A stretch of DNA of 64,000 bases from Hassallia byssoidea VB512170. GTDB lineage: Bacteria; Cyanobacteriota; Cyanobacteriia; Cyanobacteriales; Nostocaceae. The first letter of the stretch is position 1. Each line of letters opens with the position of its first letter. Where the stretch lies: the NCBI RefSeq assembly GCF_000817785.2, contig NZ_JTCM02000013.1, positions 1 through 64,000 of the forward strand. The letters run 5' to 3'. Position numbers and translations under genes: made by a program. Of the stretch, positions 35,453 through 44,927 are shown piece by piece. Below the pieces are notes generated by a model that was not told where the DNA came from, made no database searches, and worked only from the letters and a program-made list of their open reading frames with translations.

Positions 35453-36262
35453 TTATAAACGGGGAGTTTCCAAAAGCGCTAAGTAGGATGGCTCTATCCT
35501 TACAAATGCTGCCATCTCTAATTCTCCTTGGCTTATCTTCAATTTTAGAATTCGCGCTTGCAGTCCGCCACCTTCTAGGTTACGTAAATCTAATCGTTTG
35601 TTGATGTTATTTAGGATTAGATTAATAAGTTTTGGTGGAACTTCTACTTGATCGACTTGGGCAACTAAATTAACTAGCTGGATTTGTCTGCCATTAACTA
35701 TACTCACTTGTGATTCTGCTTTAATTAAAAGTGGTTTGCTTTTTCCTTTTTCCTGTAATTCTACTTGGATTTGCAGGCGGTTATTAGGTAAAAATTGTAC
35801 CTGTGGATTGACTAAATTGTATACAGTGTTAGCCCTTGTATTTGTAAAATCTTTTAAATTGATGTTTAGTTTTTGTAGCCTAGCTATTAATTGTGGCGAT
35901 CGCAAACCTTGATTAATATCTTCTTCAGCCAAAACTAATCGCACCCCCGCTTGTAAAGGTTTCTTTAATTGAGGAAAGCGAGTTAAACTACGCGGTTTGA
36001 TTTCAATGCGATCGCTTTCTAATTCTAAAACTGCAATCCGGATATTTTGCCTTTTCAATTGCAAAGAACGTCCGGCAATTCTTATTCGTTCTACTTTACC
36101 TTGCAATAATTGATAACTGGGTGCGTTATCTACACGCACTTGTAATTCTCCCACTTTCGCAAACTGAGAACGGATGGCATTTTCCGCAGTGCGATCGACT
36201 GCGATTCCCACGGGGGAAACTAAACCCAGCAAACCTGATAAAAGGATTGTGAGGAATTCCAT
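35453..36262 (-). CDS. DUF2993 (LmeA-like) exported protein
   Basis: About 269 residues with an N-terminal hydrophobic segment (MEFLTILLSGLLGLVSPVGI) and a DUF2993-type lipid-binding fold: QFAKVGELQVRVDNAPSYQL, GRSLQLKRQNIRIAVLELES, IRPRSL-like (IEIKPRSLTRF) and the C-terminal LKISQGELEMAAFVRI. DUF2993 proteins related to mycobacterial LmeA bind phospholipid; the cyanobacterial function is unknown. The start is placed at 36262 (ATG, giving the signal at the N-terminus); the frame is open to 36310. Confidence 0.82.
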   Translation of the reverse strand: MEFLTILLSGLLGLVSPVGIAVDRTAENAIRSQFAKVGELQVRVDNAPSYQLLQGKVERIRIAGRSLQLKRQNIRIAVLELESDRIEIKPRSLTRFPQLKKPLQAGVRLVLAEEDINQGLRSPQLIARLQKLNINLKDFTNTRANTVYNLVNPQVQFLPNNRLQIQVELQEKGKSKPLLIKAESQVSIVNGRQIQLVNLVAQVDQVEVPPKLINLILNNINKRLDLRNLEGGGLQARILKLKISQGELEMAAFVRIEPSYLALLETPRL

Positions 36263-36283
36263 TTTTTTGAAGATATTTTTTAA

Positions 36284-36390
36284 CGCAGAGGAACGCTGAG
36301 GATAACGCAAAGGAACGCGGAGTATTTCTCTGCGAACCTACCCTACGGGAACGCCTAACGGCGAATGCGTAAGCCTTTGTGTCCCTCTGC
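36284..36390. repeat. AACGCAGAGGAACGC-type interspersed repeat
   Basis: Short units resembling AACGCAGAG, AACGCAAAGG and AACGCGGAG lie between the DUF2993 gene and proS. Similar units are at about 40600-40645 between the two Uma2 genes. Confidence 0.65.
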
Positions 36391-36392
36391 GT

Positions 36393-38207
36393 TTATTTTT
36401 TAACTTCTATTGCTTCGGAAATCCACTGTTTTAGGGTTGTCACAACTTCTTCAATGGCAATTTCTTGAGATTGGCGAGTTTGGCGTTCGACTACTTCGAC
36501 TTTGTTGTTTGCGATCGCTCTTCCTGTTACAATCCTGTAGGGGATGCCTATTAAGTCGGCGTCTTTGAATTTAACGCCTGCACGCTCATCACGGTCATCA
36601 AGTAAGGTTTCAACCCCCGCTTGATTAAGTTCTTTGTAAAGTTTTTCGGCGATTTGGACTTGTTGAGCGTCTTTTATGTTAGGGATTGTGACTATGGCGT
36701 GATAAGGTGCGATCGCTACTGGAAAGATTATCCCGTCTTTGTCATAAGATTGTTCTACAGCGGCTTGAGCCAAACGAGATACACCCACACCATAACAACC
36801 CATGTATAAAGGCTTTTCTTCACCTTGTTCGTTGGTGTAATTTGCTCCCATGATTTGGGAATATTTGGTTCCGAGTTGGAAAATATGCCCTACCTCGATT
36901 CCCCGCGCTGTGGCAAGAGTTTGTTCGGGGTTGTGCTGGGCGCGATCGCCTGGTCTTGCCTTGCGTATATCTACTATTAATTCTGGTTGCTTAATTTGCT
37001 CTGACCAATTTGCCCCGACTACGTGATAGCCTGATTCATTCGCACCTGTGACAAAGTTCTTTAAATCGACTGCGGTTTTATCTACCAGCCGGACAAACTT
37101 CGGTGAAACATCGAGGGTAGACTGAATATAATCATCGGCGATATCGGGGGCAATATAACCCAAAGGAAGAGATTTTGCCGCCCATTTTTGCTGCGCTTCT
37201 GCATCTGGTACGCTTAAATTAATAATCGTCTTCGCGCCGTACTGCGAAGCTAGTTTTGTTAACTCATTCTGCAACTTGACTTCATTAACTTCCTGATCGC
37301 CGCGAATGCTCACCAGTACTAATACTGTTGTACCATTATCGTAAACTGTCTGATAAAGAACGTTTTTGACAACTTGGGTAGGAGAACATTTCAGGAATTG
37401 GCAAAGCGTCTCGATTGTCTCTGTCCCTGGTGTTTCGCGTTTCTCGAAGGTGGTAAACTGTGAAGGTTCAGCATCAGCGGGTAAAGAAACAGCCTTTTCG
37501 ACGTTAGCCGCGTATTTGCCATCTTCAGTATAGAGAACTTCGTCTTCACCAGCTTCCGCCAATACCATAAATTCTGTAGAACCAGATCCACCGATCGCAC
37601 CAGAATCTGCTTCGACTGCTCGGAAAGCTAAACCAGAACGCCGCAGCATATTACTGTATGCTGTGTACATATCTTGGTAAGTTTTTTTCAGGCTTTCTTC
37701 ATCGGCGTGGAAGGAGTAGCCATCCTTCATGATAAATTCGCGTCCGCGCATTAAACCAAAGCGGGGACGAATTTCATCGCGGAATTTAGTTTGAATTTGG
37801 TAAAGATGCAGCGGTAATTGGCGGTATGAGCGAATCATATCACGAGCGATCGCCGTGATAACCTCTTCGTGAGTTGGACCTAGTGCCAATTGTTCGTCTT
37901 TGCGATCGATGAGGGAAAACATGATTCCCTCAGCTTTAGTATAAGTATCCCAGCGACCAGATTCGCGCCATAATTCAGCGGGTTGTAATTGCGGTAACAA
38001 ACATTCTTGTGCGTTTGTTTTGTTCATTTCTTCGCGCACAATCTGAGATACTTTTTGTAAAACACGCCACATCAAGGGGAGATACGCATAGAGACCTCGA
38101 CCGATGCGACGAATATAACCTGCACGGACTAGTAATTTGTGGCTGGGAATCTCGGCATCTGCTGGATCGTCCCGGAGTGTAACGAATAACATTTGTGACA
38201 GTCGCAT
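36393..38207 (-). CDS. proS: Prolyl-tRNA synthetase
   Basis: 604-residue class II synthetase of the long bacterial type. Starts [20 protein letters not shown]; motif 2 region [20 protein letters not shown]; insertion (editing, YbaK-like) domain about 225-390; [17 protein letters not shown] motif 3; and the anticodon-binding domain from about 470. All segments are intact. Ordinary gene with no odd features. Confidence 0.97.
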   Translation of the reverse strand: MRLSQMLFVTLRDDPADAEIPSHKLLVRAGYIRRIGRGLYAYLPLMWRVLQKVSQIVREEMNKTNAQECLLPQLQPAELWRESGRWDTYTKAEGIMFSLIDRKDEQLALGPTHEEVITAIARDMIRSYRQLPLHLYQIQTKFRDEIRPRFGLMRGREFIMKDGYSFHADEESLKKTYQDMYTAYSNMLRRSGLAFRAVEADSGAIGGSGSTEFMVLAEAGEDEVLYTEDGKYAANVEKAVSLPADAEPSQFTTFEKRETPGTETIETLCQFLKCSPTQVVKNVLYQTVYDNGTTVLVLVSIRGDQEVNEVKLQNELTKLASQYGAKTIINLSVPDAEAQQKWAAKSLPLGYIAPDIADDYIQSTLDVSPKFVRLVDKTAVDLKNFVTGANESGYHVVGANWSEQIKQPELIVDIRKARPGDRAQHNPEQTLATARGIEVGHIFQLGTKYSQIMGANYTNEQGEEKPLYMGCYGVGVSRLAQAAVEQSYDKDGIIFPVAIAPYHAIVTIPNIKDAQQVQIAEKLYKELNQAGVETLLDDRDERAGVKFKDADLIGIPYRIVTGRAIANNKVEVVERQTRQSQEIAIEEVVTTLKQWISEAIEVKK

Positions 38208-38406
38208 CGTTTGTCCTTTTTTAGATTCGATAATTTCTATCTCAGTTAAAGTCTATTGAAGTATCAAGTATGAAGTATAAAGTGTAAAGTCTTAAACTTT
38301 CTGCGTCAATTTTTTCTTTTAGGAATTTCTAATTTTTTTCTTGTTTCTCTCAATCCAAGCGTCCCCAGTCCCCAATCCCCAGTCCCTAATCCAGGAGAAA
38401 ACCACT

Positions 38407-39777
38407 TTGTCAGATGTAATTTATCAAGCACAACCACCCTTAGAATTCATTCCCCCAGCGCTGAATCCGTTATTTTTGAGATTTGTCCATCTATTTTTAC
38501 CGAGTTGGATGCGTTGGAAAACTGCGATCGCTGATGTTGAAGCAGATAAAGTAGAGATTTTGGTGGATCTCTATCGCCAATTTCAAGATGGTAAAATCCG
38601 CTTTATGTTGGCGTTTCGTCATCCCAAGGTGGACGATCCATTTTGTTTGGGTTATTTACTTTCGCAACTCGTGCCCAAGGTAGCACGTTATCAGGGTACA
38701 ATACTAGAGTCGCCGATTCATGCTCATTTTATCTACGATCGCGGTATTCCTTTATGGGCTGGTTCCCATGTCGGTTGGATCGCTTCTAATTTGGGTGGTA
38801 CGCCAATTCAACGGGGTAAAGCTGATTGGACGGGTTTGCGATCGGCTCGTGAGTTGTTTGTAAATGGAAAATTCCCGATGGCGGCGGCGCCAGAAGGTGC
38901 TACTAATGGTTTGAGTGAGTTTATCAGTCCATTAGAACCGGGAATCGCGCAATTAAGCTTTTGGTGCGCGGAAGATTTGCAGAAAGCACAACGCTCGGAA
39001 CAAGTTTTAATTGTACCAGTTGGAATTAAATATAGTTACGTCGAAGCGCCTTGGGAAGCGATCGCAACTCTATTAAGTGAATTAGAAGCGGATAGCGGTT
39101 TACCTGTACAAGGAAATAATCCTAGCTTCGAGTCGCTTTATCCCAGGTTGTTAAATGTGGCTGAACATTTAATGTCTTTGATGGAAAAGTTTTACACGCG
39201 GTTTTATCATCAAAAGCTGCCAGATATTAAGATTGTTGAAGGACAAGATAGAAATGAAGCGTTAGCAGCTAGACTGCAAGCGATGTTAAATATAATTCTA
39301 CAAGTACCAGAGCAATATTTTGACTTGCACCCCATAGGAAATTTAACCGATCGCTGTCGTCGAGTAGAACAAGCAGGATGGAATTATATATTTAGAGAAG
39401 AATTTAAAGATGTAAAAAAGCTGTCTGCTGTAGAAAAAGGTTTAGGCGATCGTATTGCCGAAGAAGCAAATTTACGAATGTGGCACATGCGACTTGTAGA
39501 AAGCTTCGTTGCAGTTACAGGAAAATACATTCAAGAAAAACCGACAGCAGAAAGGTTTGCGGAAACAACTTTACTTTTATGGGATATGGTAACACGAATT
39601 AAAGGTAGCAATCCCTTCAAGCGTCCGCAATTAGGTAAGCAAAAAGCAAGAATTACTATCGGTGAACCGATATCAGTTTCTGAACGTTATCCTGTTTATA
39701 AAGCAACTCGTCAAGGTGCGAGACAATCAGTTACTGAGTTGACGAAAGATTTGCAACAAGCGATGGAAAAAATGTAG
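38407..39777 (+). CDS. PlsC-like 1-acyl-glycerol-3-phosphate acyltransferase family protein
   Basis: 456-residue probable acyltransferase. Family-like motifs: AFRHPKVDDPF (HX4D-like block I, about 85), GGTPIQRGKADW (block II) and MAAAPEGATNG (block III, PEG). The C-terminal half is unlike short PlsC enzymes and is typical of larger cyanobacterial relatives. I chose TTG 38407 because AGGAGA stands about ten bases before it and the protein text becomes family-like from LSDVIYQAQPP; the frame is open to 38341. The substrate is unknown. Confidence 0.72.
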   Translation: MSDVIYQAQPPLEFIPPALNPLFLRFVHLFLPSWMRWKTAIADVEADKVEILVDLYRQFQDGKIRFMLAFRHPKVDDPFCLGYLLSQLVPKVARYQGTILESPIHAHFIYDRGIPLWAGSHVGWIASNLGGTPIQRGKADWTGLRSARELFVNGKFPMAAAPEGATNGLSEFISPLEPGIAQLSFWCAEDLQKAQRSEQVLIVPVGIKYSYVEAPWEAIATLLSELEADSGLPVQGNNPSFESLYPRLLNVAEHLMSLMEKFYTRFYHQKLPDIKIVEGQDRNEALAARLQAMLNIILQVPEQYFDLHPIGNLTDRCRRVEQAGWNYIFREEFKDVKKLSAVEKGLGDRIAEEANLRMWHMRLVESFVAVTGKYIQEKPTAERFAETTLLLWDMVTRIKGSNPFKRPQLGKQKARITIGEPISVSERYPVYKATRQGARQSVTELTKDLQQAMEKM

Positions 39778-39805
39778 TAAGCGCTTCAGCGCTTAAACCA
39801 CTATT

Positions 39806-40552
39806 CTAAGATAATTCCCCAAAGCGATCGCGATAACGCTGTAACAAAGCTTGCATTTCTGCTGCTTGTTGTTCAACTAACTCTCTTTGCTGTCTTTCCT
39901 GTTGTGCTTTAATACTTTCTTGTTGTGCAACTTCTTCAGGAGTGGGGAATCTGTTTCCTTGTTCGTCAAACCAGTATAACCACTCACGCTGCCATCCTTC
40001 ATGAACACCTTGACCTCTACCAATTCCCAAATCTATTTCTGGCATCCACACTGGTTCACCAGAACAAAGCAAATATACGCCATTTTCTAAGCGATAAACC
40101 TCAAAAGGTTGATGCTTGTCACGCTGATAATATTCAGGGTTGTAAATCACATAATACAACACGCCCAGCCGAGCATAAGCGGTTATTTTATCTTCGTATT
40201 CTTTCCCGTAGGTTTGAGAAACAAGTTCTAACACCAAAATGGGAGCAATATTATTTTCTTCTAACAAAACGTAACTTAAACGTCCCTTGGGATCATTTTT
40301 GCGACGCGGTACTCCTAAACTTAAGAAACCATCAGGAATTATTGGAGTTCGTCGAATTTGACCTGTGCGGTCATAAATTCCCATATCGACACCAAAAAAC
40401 CAGTCCCATCGGTTTTGCCAAATTAAAGCTAAAATGGCTTTTAACAAATTGGGAATCAGGTTTTGTAGTTCATTATCCACAGGGGTATCGTCCGAGCAAG
40501 GTAACTCTTCTGAGGAGGGTAAATACTCATACTCAGGTGTATTGTATAGCAT
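39806..40552 (-). CDS. Uma2 family endonuclease-like protein
   Basis: 248-residue protein of the Uma2/DUF820 family, very common and often multicopy in cyanobacteria and related to PD-(D/E)XK nucleases. Visible core: APILVLELVSQTYGKEYEDK ... AYARLGVLYYVIYNPEY, with the acidic and Lys positions of the nuclease fold. A Gln/Glu-rich coiled coil (about 200-235) ends the protein. No biochemical role is known for most members. A second, diverged member is 125 bp upstream on the same strand. Confidence 0.85.
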   Translation of the reverse strand: MLYNTPEYEYLPSSEELPCSDDTPVDNELQNLIPNLLKAILALIWQNRWDWFFGVDMGIYDRTGQIRRTPIIPDGFLSLGVPRRKNDPKGRLSYVLLEENNIAPILVLELVSQTYGKEYEDKITAYARLGVLYYVIYNPEYYQRDKHQPFEVYRLENGVYLLCSGEPVWMPEIDLGIGRGQGVHEGWQREWLYWFDEQGNRFPTPEEVAQQESIKAQQERQQRELVEQQAAEMQALLQRYRDRFGELS

Positions 40553-40676
40553 GATGAGTCATTTATTTTAGATTGATTATATTGCCGTCGAAATCATTTT
40601 TTAACGCAGAGTAACGCAAAGGTTTCGCTAAGGTTCGCAGAGTTCTTTATATATGTATGGTGCTGCGAGTGACACA

Positions 40677-41249
40677 TTATCCCGGAAAAACTTTAGATAA
40701 ATCAAGAGTTAAATCGGGAAAACACGGTAAATTAATTGATTCGTTTGGCAAAGAAATAAATTTGCGACGATAGCCAAATTTATCTGGTAGATTTTGATAA
40801 GGTTCGCTGTAAGATTCCAGGTAATTATCTACTAAATTAAATATCCAATAATCGCAAATACCGGCTTCAGCATAAAGTGATAATTTCACCTCTTGGTCAT
40901 ATTTTAAAGAAGAATCGGCAATCTCAATTAAAAGTAATATATCAGCCGGACTGGGATGAGCAGAAAGGTAATTATCATTGACATTACGGACAATGGTTAA
41001 ATCTGGTTCAGGTTGGCTGCTGTATGGTATAATAATCGGCTGTTGTCCTCGCACTAAAGCGCGGTCTACCAAAAGCTTGATTAACTCCCTAAACAAAAGT
41101 GTCTCACAAACTGCGTGCGGTTTACCTTTAGCTACCATTGGGATTATTTCTCCTCTAATTAGCTCAAATCGGTCGTTTTCTTTGAAAAATCCGAGTTCTG
41201 CCAAACGTTCATATTCATTTATCGTAAAGCGTTTAGTGGTGATAGTCAT
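40677..41249 (-). CDS. Uma2 family endonuclease-like protein (second copy)
   Basis: 190-residue Uma2/DUF820 protein, diverged from its neighbour at 39806-40552. Core: FTINEYERLAELGFFKENDR, ELIRGEIIPMVAKG, ILLLIEIADSSLKYDQEVK and AEAGICDYWIFNLVD. No coiled-coil tail. The two genes lie between the acyltransferase gene and the radical SAM cluster and show no link with either. Confidence 0.85.
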   Translation of the reverse strand: MTITTKRFTINEYERLAELGFFKENDRFELIRGEIIPMVAKGKPHAVCETLLFRELIKLLVDRALVRGQQPIIIPYSSQPEPDLTIVRNVNDNYLSAHPSPADILLLIEIADSSLKYDQEVKLSLYAEAGICDYWIFNLVDNYLESYSEPYQNLPDKFGYRRKFISLPNESINLPCFPDLTLDLSKVFPG

Positions 41250-41276
41250 AACAGTTATGGGTGTGTAGGGCTACTT

Positions 41277-42140
41277 TTATTTTAATGGTTGGAAGTTGAT
41301 AGGAATGCGTTCTAAAATGCCAGAACCAAATACTTTTTCTAGTTCTAAATACTCAAGATGAACGTAACCGATGTGACAGTGACAAGTTTGGTTAATGCAA
41401 GAGCGATCGCACAAATTATCTGACCAATTCAAATCATATATATTACCAATTAATTCTTTAATAAAATGGCAACGTCGCATCGTCCCATCACCATCAACTG
41501 AAATCGCTGATTTACCAGCGCGGCATTGATGACCGAAGCTGGTATAATGCTGAGTATTCAGATGAAACAGCGGATCGATTGACTCGAAAAAATTCCGGTC
41601 TTCATCAGACAAATTTGGTAGTTCTCGCTTAACTGCATTAATCCACAAATAAATGTGTTTAGGTAACTCGCGACGTAAAGCAGCAATTTCATCTTTGAAT
41701 TGAGGAAAACCGACAACACCCGCACTAAAACGGACATTTCGCTTATCGAGTTCTAAACATCTATTTAGAAAGCTTTGACGTGATACCCATTCTGGATGAA
41801 ATGTTGCCCAAAGTGCCAATCTTTCTTTATTACACTCTTCCACCCAATCTAAATTACAGGAAAGATTAGTTTGAATTGCTGCCTTATTAACGTGAAACAT
41901 TTGAGTTAATTTTATCAATGCTTGCTGATACCACTTCTGAATAAGCGCTTCACCCCAAGGTGTGAATAATATTGAGAATTGGTGTTGTGAATTTTCAGCA
42001 ACCCAATTTACAAACCGCTCTAAAGATTGTTTATCTATAGCTAATTCTGCGGCTGTTTGTTGGCGTTTCGCAAAAGGGCAATATTCGCAGCCGTAGTTAC
42101 AACTTATCAAAGAACCGCGATAGAGAATTGTGATATGCAT
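41277..42140 (-). CDS. STM4011 family radical SAM protein
   Basis: 287-residue radical SAM protein. The N-terminal iron-sulfur motif is CNYGCEYC (CXXXCXXC, about residues 14-21). A C-terminal set of cysteines (QCRAG, RRCHF, LCDRSC, TCHCH) suggests an additional cluster or SPASM-like binding site. It heads the cluster of genes whose products match the STM4011, STM4012, STM4013, STM4014 and STM4015 families, first seen in Salmonella; the cluster's substrate is not known. Here it is the last gene in the direction of transcription and lies 93 bp after the STM4012-type gene. Confidence 0.75.
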   Translation of the reverse strand: MHITILYRGSLISCNYGCEYCPFAKRQQTAAELAIDKQSLERFVNWVAENSQHQFSILFTPWGEALIQKWYQQALIKLTQMFHVNKAAIQTNLSCNLDWVEECNKERLALWATFHPEWVSRQSFLNRCLELDKRNVRFSAGVVGFPQFKDEIAALRRELPKHIYLWINAVKRELPNLSDEDRNFFESIDPLFHLNTQHYTSFGHQCRAGKSAISVDGDGTMRRCHFIKELIGNIYDLNWSDNLCDRSCINQTCHCHIGYVHLEYLELEKVFGSGILERIPINFQPLK

Positions 42141-42233
42141 GGTAAATTAAAAACTTAAAAGGTCTTATTTGAGTTGTGAGATTCTCTATTTATTTCTTAC
42201 CTTGAAAAAAAGAGAGACTGCTATGTTCCGTAG

Positions 42234-43646
42234 CTATTTCAACTCATAACTTTGCATTAATTGGTTCACTTTCTCTGAAAATAACCAAGCACCAATTACA
42301 TCAGATTTCTCAATACCAACTTCAGTCAAACGCAAGATTTGTTCATCTTGTGTCGCCAAATTCAAAGATAGCAATTGCGAAAGTTCTGGAAATGCAATTA
42401 CATCTGTCCCAAACTGATTTTGATAGTCAGCAAGATTCAATCCTTCATCGGAAAACAAAGATAATAAAATGTAGCGACGACGGCGTTCTTGAGCATCCAG
42501 TTGAAAGCCATAATTAGCATACTCGAAAACTTCATCAGGTGTCTGAATAAAGTAAAGCAAAATGTCGCGAATTTCCCTAGAATTCACAGCATAGTCGTTA
42601 GAGTAGTGCAACGTATCAGTGTAAGAACGTGCCCCACAACCCAAACCGACCATTCCATCTGCTTGACAGCAGTAGACGGGAGTGGGGGAGGGGGGGAGTG
42701 GGGGATGGGAAGATGAGGGAGATGGAGAGACAAACTCCCCCTGCCCCCTGCCCCCTGCCCCCTGCCTCCTGCCCCCTTGTCCCAACTGTCGGAACATTCG
42801 CATGGAAACTTGAGTATATCCAGATGACAAAAGGAGCGATCGCCCTTGGCGATAACATGCTAAACGTATATCATCCCATTCTTTATCCGAGCGTCCCAAA
42901 CCTGTCAGCGGTCGCACATACAAAGGATATAAGTAAATTTCCTCTGGCTGAAAGCGCAAAGCCGCACGTATCGAATACAACCAGGTTTCTACAGTTTGTC
43001 CGGGAAGTCCGTAAATTAAGTCTATATTAATTGTCGGAAATCCAGCCTCGCGCATCCGATTTAGTGCGGTTTCTACCTGCGCGGTGGTTTGACGGCGACC
43101 GGTTGCGAGGACTTCTGACTCAATAAAACTTTGGACACCAATGCTTGCTCTATCTACGCCACGCGATCGCAACAATTCTAGTTTATCTTTGTCTGCTGTC
43201 TCTGGTGACATCTCTACAGAAACAGGAATATTCTGCAAATCTGCACCCATCGTTTCTGACGCAACATTAAGGATTGTTTCCAAATGGTTAATTGGTAACT
43301 GAGTTGGTGTACCGCCACCAAGAGCAAATCTAGCAAAAGTCACTTCACCTAACAATGATTTTACTTGTCGCGCTTGTCGCTCAACCGTGCGAACATATTG
43401 ACTAACAAAATCTTCGTTATGGGTGACGGTGGTAAACAAATTGCAAAATCCGCAGCGCATTTCGCAAAACGGGATGTGAATGTAGAGAAACAGCGCTTGT
43501 CTATCTTGCTTTGACCATAAATCTGCGAGTTTGACAGGCGGGGTGAGAGGACGATAAGCTGTCTTATGCGGGTATGAGTAAACGTAAGCTTGATAAGGCG
43601 ATTTCTCAAGAAAGGATTTTAAATTTTGGATTTTGGTTGCGATCAT
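42234..43646 (-). CDS. STM4012 family radical SAM protein (HemN-like) with in-frame repeat insertion
   Basis: 470-residue radical SAM protein related to HemN/HemW. Motif HIPFCEMRCGFCN (CXXXCXXC, about residue 58-65), and GGGTPTQLP, VEMSPETADKDKL and NIDLIYGLPGQTVETW are as in HemN-like enzymes; late VGLGCGARSYTDTLHY also matches. Between RMFRQLG and YCCQADGMVGLG lies an insertion of about 35 residues rich in Gly, Gln, Arg, then Pro and Ser (encoded by G-rich and C-rich repeats at about 42674-42790). It is in frame. Function is unknown; it is predicted to modify the same molecule as the STM4011-type protein. Confidence 0.75.
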   Translation of the reverse strand: MIATKIQNLKSFLEKSPYQAYVYSYPHKTAYRPLTPPVKLADLWSKQDRQALFLYIHIPFCEMRCGFCNLFTTVTHNEDFVSQYVRTVERQARQVKSLLGEVTFARFALGGGTPTQLPINHLETILNVASETMGADLQNIPVSVEMSPETADKDKLELLRSRGVDRASIGVQSFIESEVLATGRRQTTAQVETALNRMREAGFPTINIDLIYGLPGQTVETWLYSIRAALRFQPEEIYLYPLYVRPLTGLGRSDKEWDDIRLACYRQGRSLLLSSGYTQVSMRMFRQLGQGGRRQGAGGRGQGEFVSPSPSSSHPPLPPSPTPVYCCQADGMVGLGCGARSYTDTLHYSNDYAVNSREIRDILLYFIQTPDEVFEYANYGFQLDAQERRRRYILLSLFSDEGLNLADYQNQFGTDVIAFPELSQLLSLNLATQDEQILRLTEVGIEKSDVIGAWLFSEKVNQLMQSYELK

Positions 43647-43836
43647 CTTGTCAATTTTAGTTTTGGATTTTTGTTATAAATTGAGTTTTTTACTCCCCAC
43701 TTTCTGCCTTGACTGTAGTCTATACATTTGAAAATGGCAGTAAGACTAGATAGCGATATGTTAATAAGGCAAAACAGCAATATTTAAAGTTAATTTCCGC
43801 ACTTGTTACCAGGATTTGAGTAGGCTAATAGCAATG

Positions 43837-44295
43837 CTACTTGTTTTTTCTGTCTAAATATCCTTTCAATCCAAAACCGCTACCTAGTCCGCCGGCAAAT
43901 GCAATAGCTAGCTTAAGTAACTCTCGATAACTTTCTACGTCTTTATAAACTAAGAAAACTGTGATAAATCCAAAAAATATTAAAACAACAATAGTATTAA
44001 TTAAAGTATATTTCCGAGATGCTTGGGCATCAGCGAATGTCCTTTCATCATCTTTCTCAACAATCTCAAGTATTTTTGAGATATGTGATTCATTAATTTT
44101 TTCTTGAAGTGGCGATAAATAAGGTGTTGCAGAAATACGCTGCATTGAGAGAGTTGCTTCCACAACTCTCTTTAATTGTGGAGGTAAATCCTCTAATTCA
44201 TCAGGCAGATTTTCTAAGTCTCCAGTATTATCTAATTCTTCCTTTTTATTTTTCTTATCCAAGCTTTCATTCGGTTCAGGCTGGTTGCTAGACAT
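43837..44295 (-). CDS. Predicted membrane protein (DUF2335-like)
   Basis: 152 residues. A charged N-terminal half is followed by one or two membrane segments (TLINTIVVLIFFGFITVFLV and LAIAFAGGLGSGFGLKGYL). The arrangement recalls DUF2335-type small membrane proteins, but I cannot confirm it. Its start overlaps the end of the upstream gene (44288-44653) by 8 bp, so they are translationally coupled. The pair lies between the STM4012- and STM4013-type genes, where such a cassette is not expected. Unknown function. Confidence 0.6.
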   Translation of the reverse strand: MSSNQPEPNESLDKKNKKEELDNTGDLENLPDELEDLPPQLKRVVEATLSMQRISATPYLSPLQEKINESHISKILEIVEKDDERTFADAQASRKYTLINTIVVLIFFGFITVFLVYKDVESYRELLKLAIAFAGGLGSGFGLKGYLDRKNK

Positions 44296-44653
44296 CTGAT
44301 AATCTACTCCTTATCAGCCGGGATATATCCAAGCCGTAAATCACTTTTTCTATATCATAAGCTTCATCTGTAGATGAAAATTTAGAGCGTACAAACTGCA
44401 TAAGTTTACGCTCCAAAGTTTCTTGAACTATTTCCTCTACTTCATTCTCAATAAAAATAGAGCAGGCATAGTGAACTAAACTTTCAAATGCTTTGTCGCT
44501 AATTTCTCCATTAGCACGTAAATAAGAAAAGTAAGATAAAACCCCCTTAAGCTTTTCTACATTTAAGCTCGTAAACTTTGCTCTGTTTAATGATGCGCTT
44601 TTTTTTAACGCCAAGTTTGATATTCCTGTAATCTCTTTATTTTGTAAAAACAT
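44288..44653 (-). CDS. Hypothetical 121-aa protein
   Basis: Soluble, mostly helical protein (LKGVLSYFSYLRANGEISDK, FIENEVEEIVQETLERKLMQ) with no family I recognise. It forms a two-gene unit with the predicted membrane protein at 43837-44295 (8-bp overlap). The pair could be an acquired module (small soluble plus membrane protein, a layout seen in some toxin or defence cassettes), but no toxic or catalytic motif is visible. Confidence 0.55.
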   Translation of the reverse strand: MFLQNKEITGISNLALKKSASLNRAKFTSLNVEKLKGVLSYFSYLRANGEISDKAFESLVHYACSIFIENEVEEIVQETLERKLMQFVRSKFSSTDEAYDIEKVIYGLDISRLIRSRLSDV

Positions 44654-44927
44654 AGTAATATTCTTGAACTCAGAAAAGAGTTTAGTTTATTACGAACTTG
44701 AAACAAATATCTAACTATTGTATAAATAGCAACAATTAAATAAAATTAATTTGCCATACCATATGTGAATACATTTTACTGAATATAAATTTTAACATTA
44801 TACAATGATTATAAAATATCGCTGGCAAATCCTCTTCACTGACAAAACCGGAATTGTCAAACTTGCAAATTTTAGATGTTCACCAAAACAAGTGTAGCTG
44901 GGGCAAATTACCTTTAATGTCTCCTCA

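Noticed and set aside
39925-40554. 209-codon open frame opposite the first Uma2 gene
   Set aside because: It is fully antisense to a gene with clear family motifs and its own translation shows no family features.
42489-43030. Frames of 75-133 codons on the plus strand inside the STM4012-type gene
   Set aside because: Low-complexity shadows of the inserted G/C-rich repeats, antisense to a family gene.
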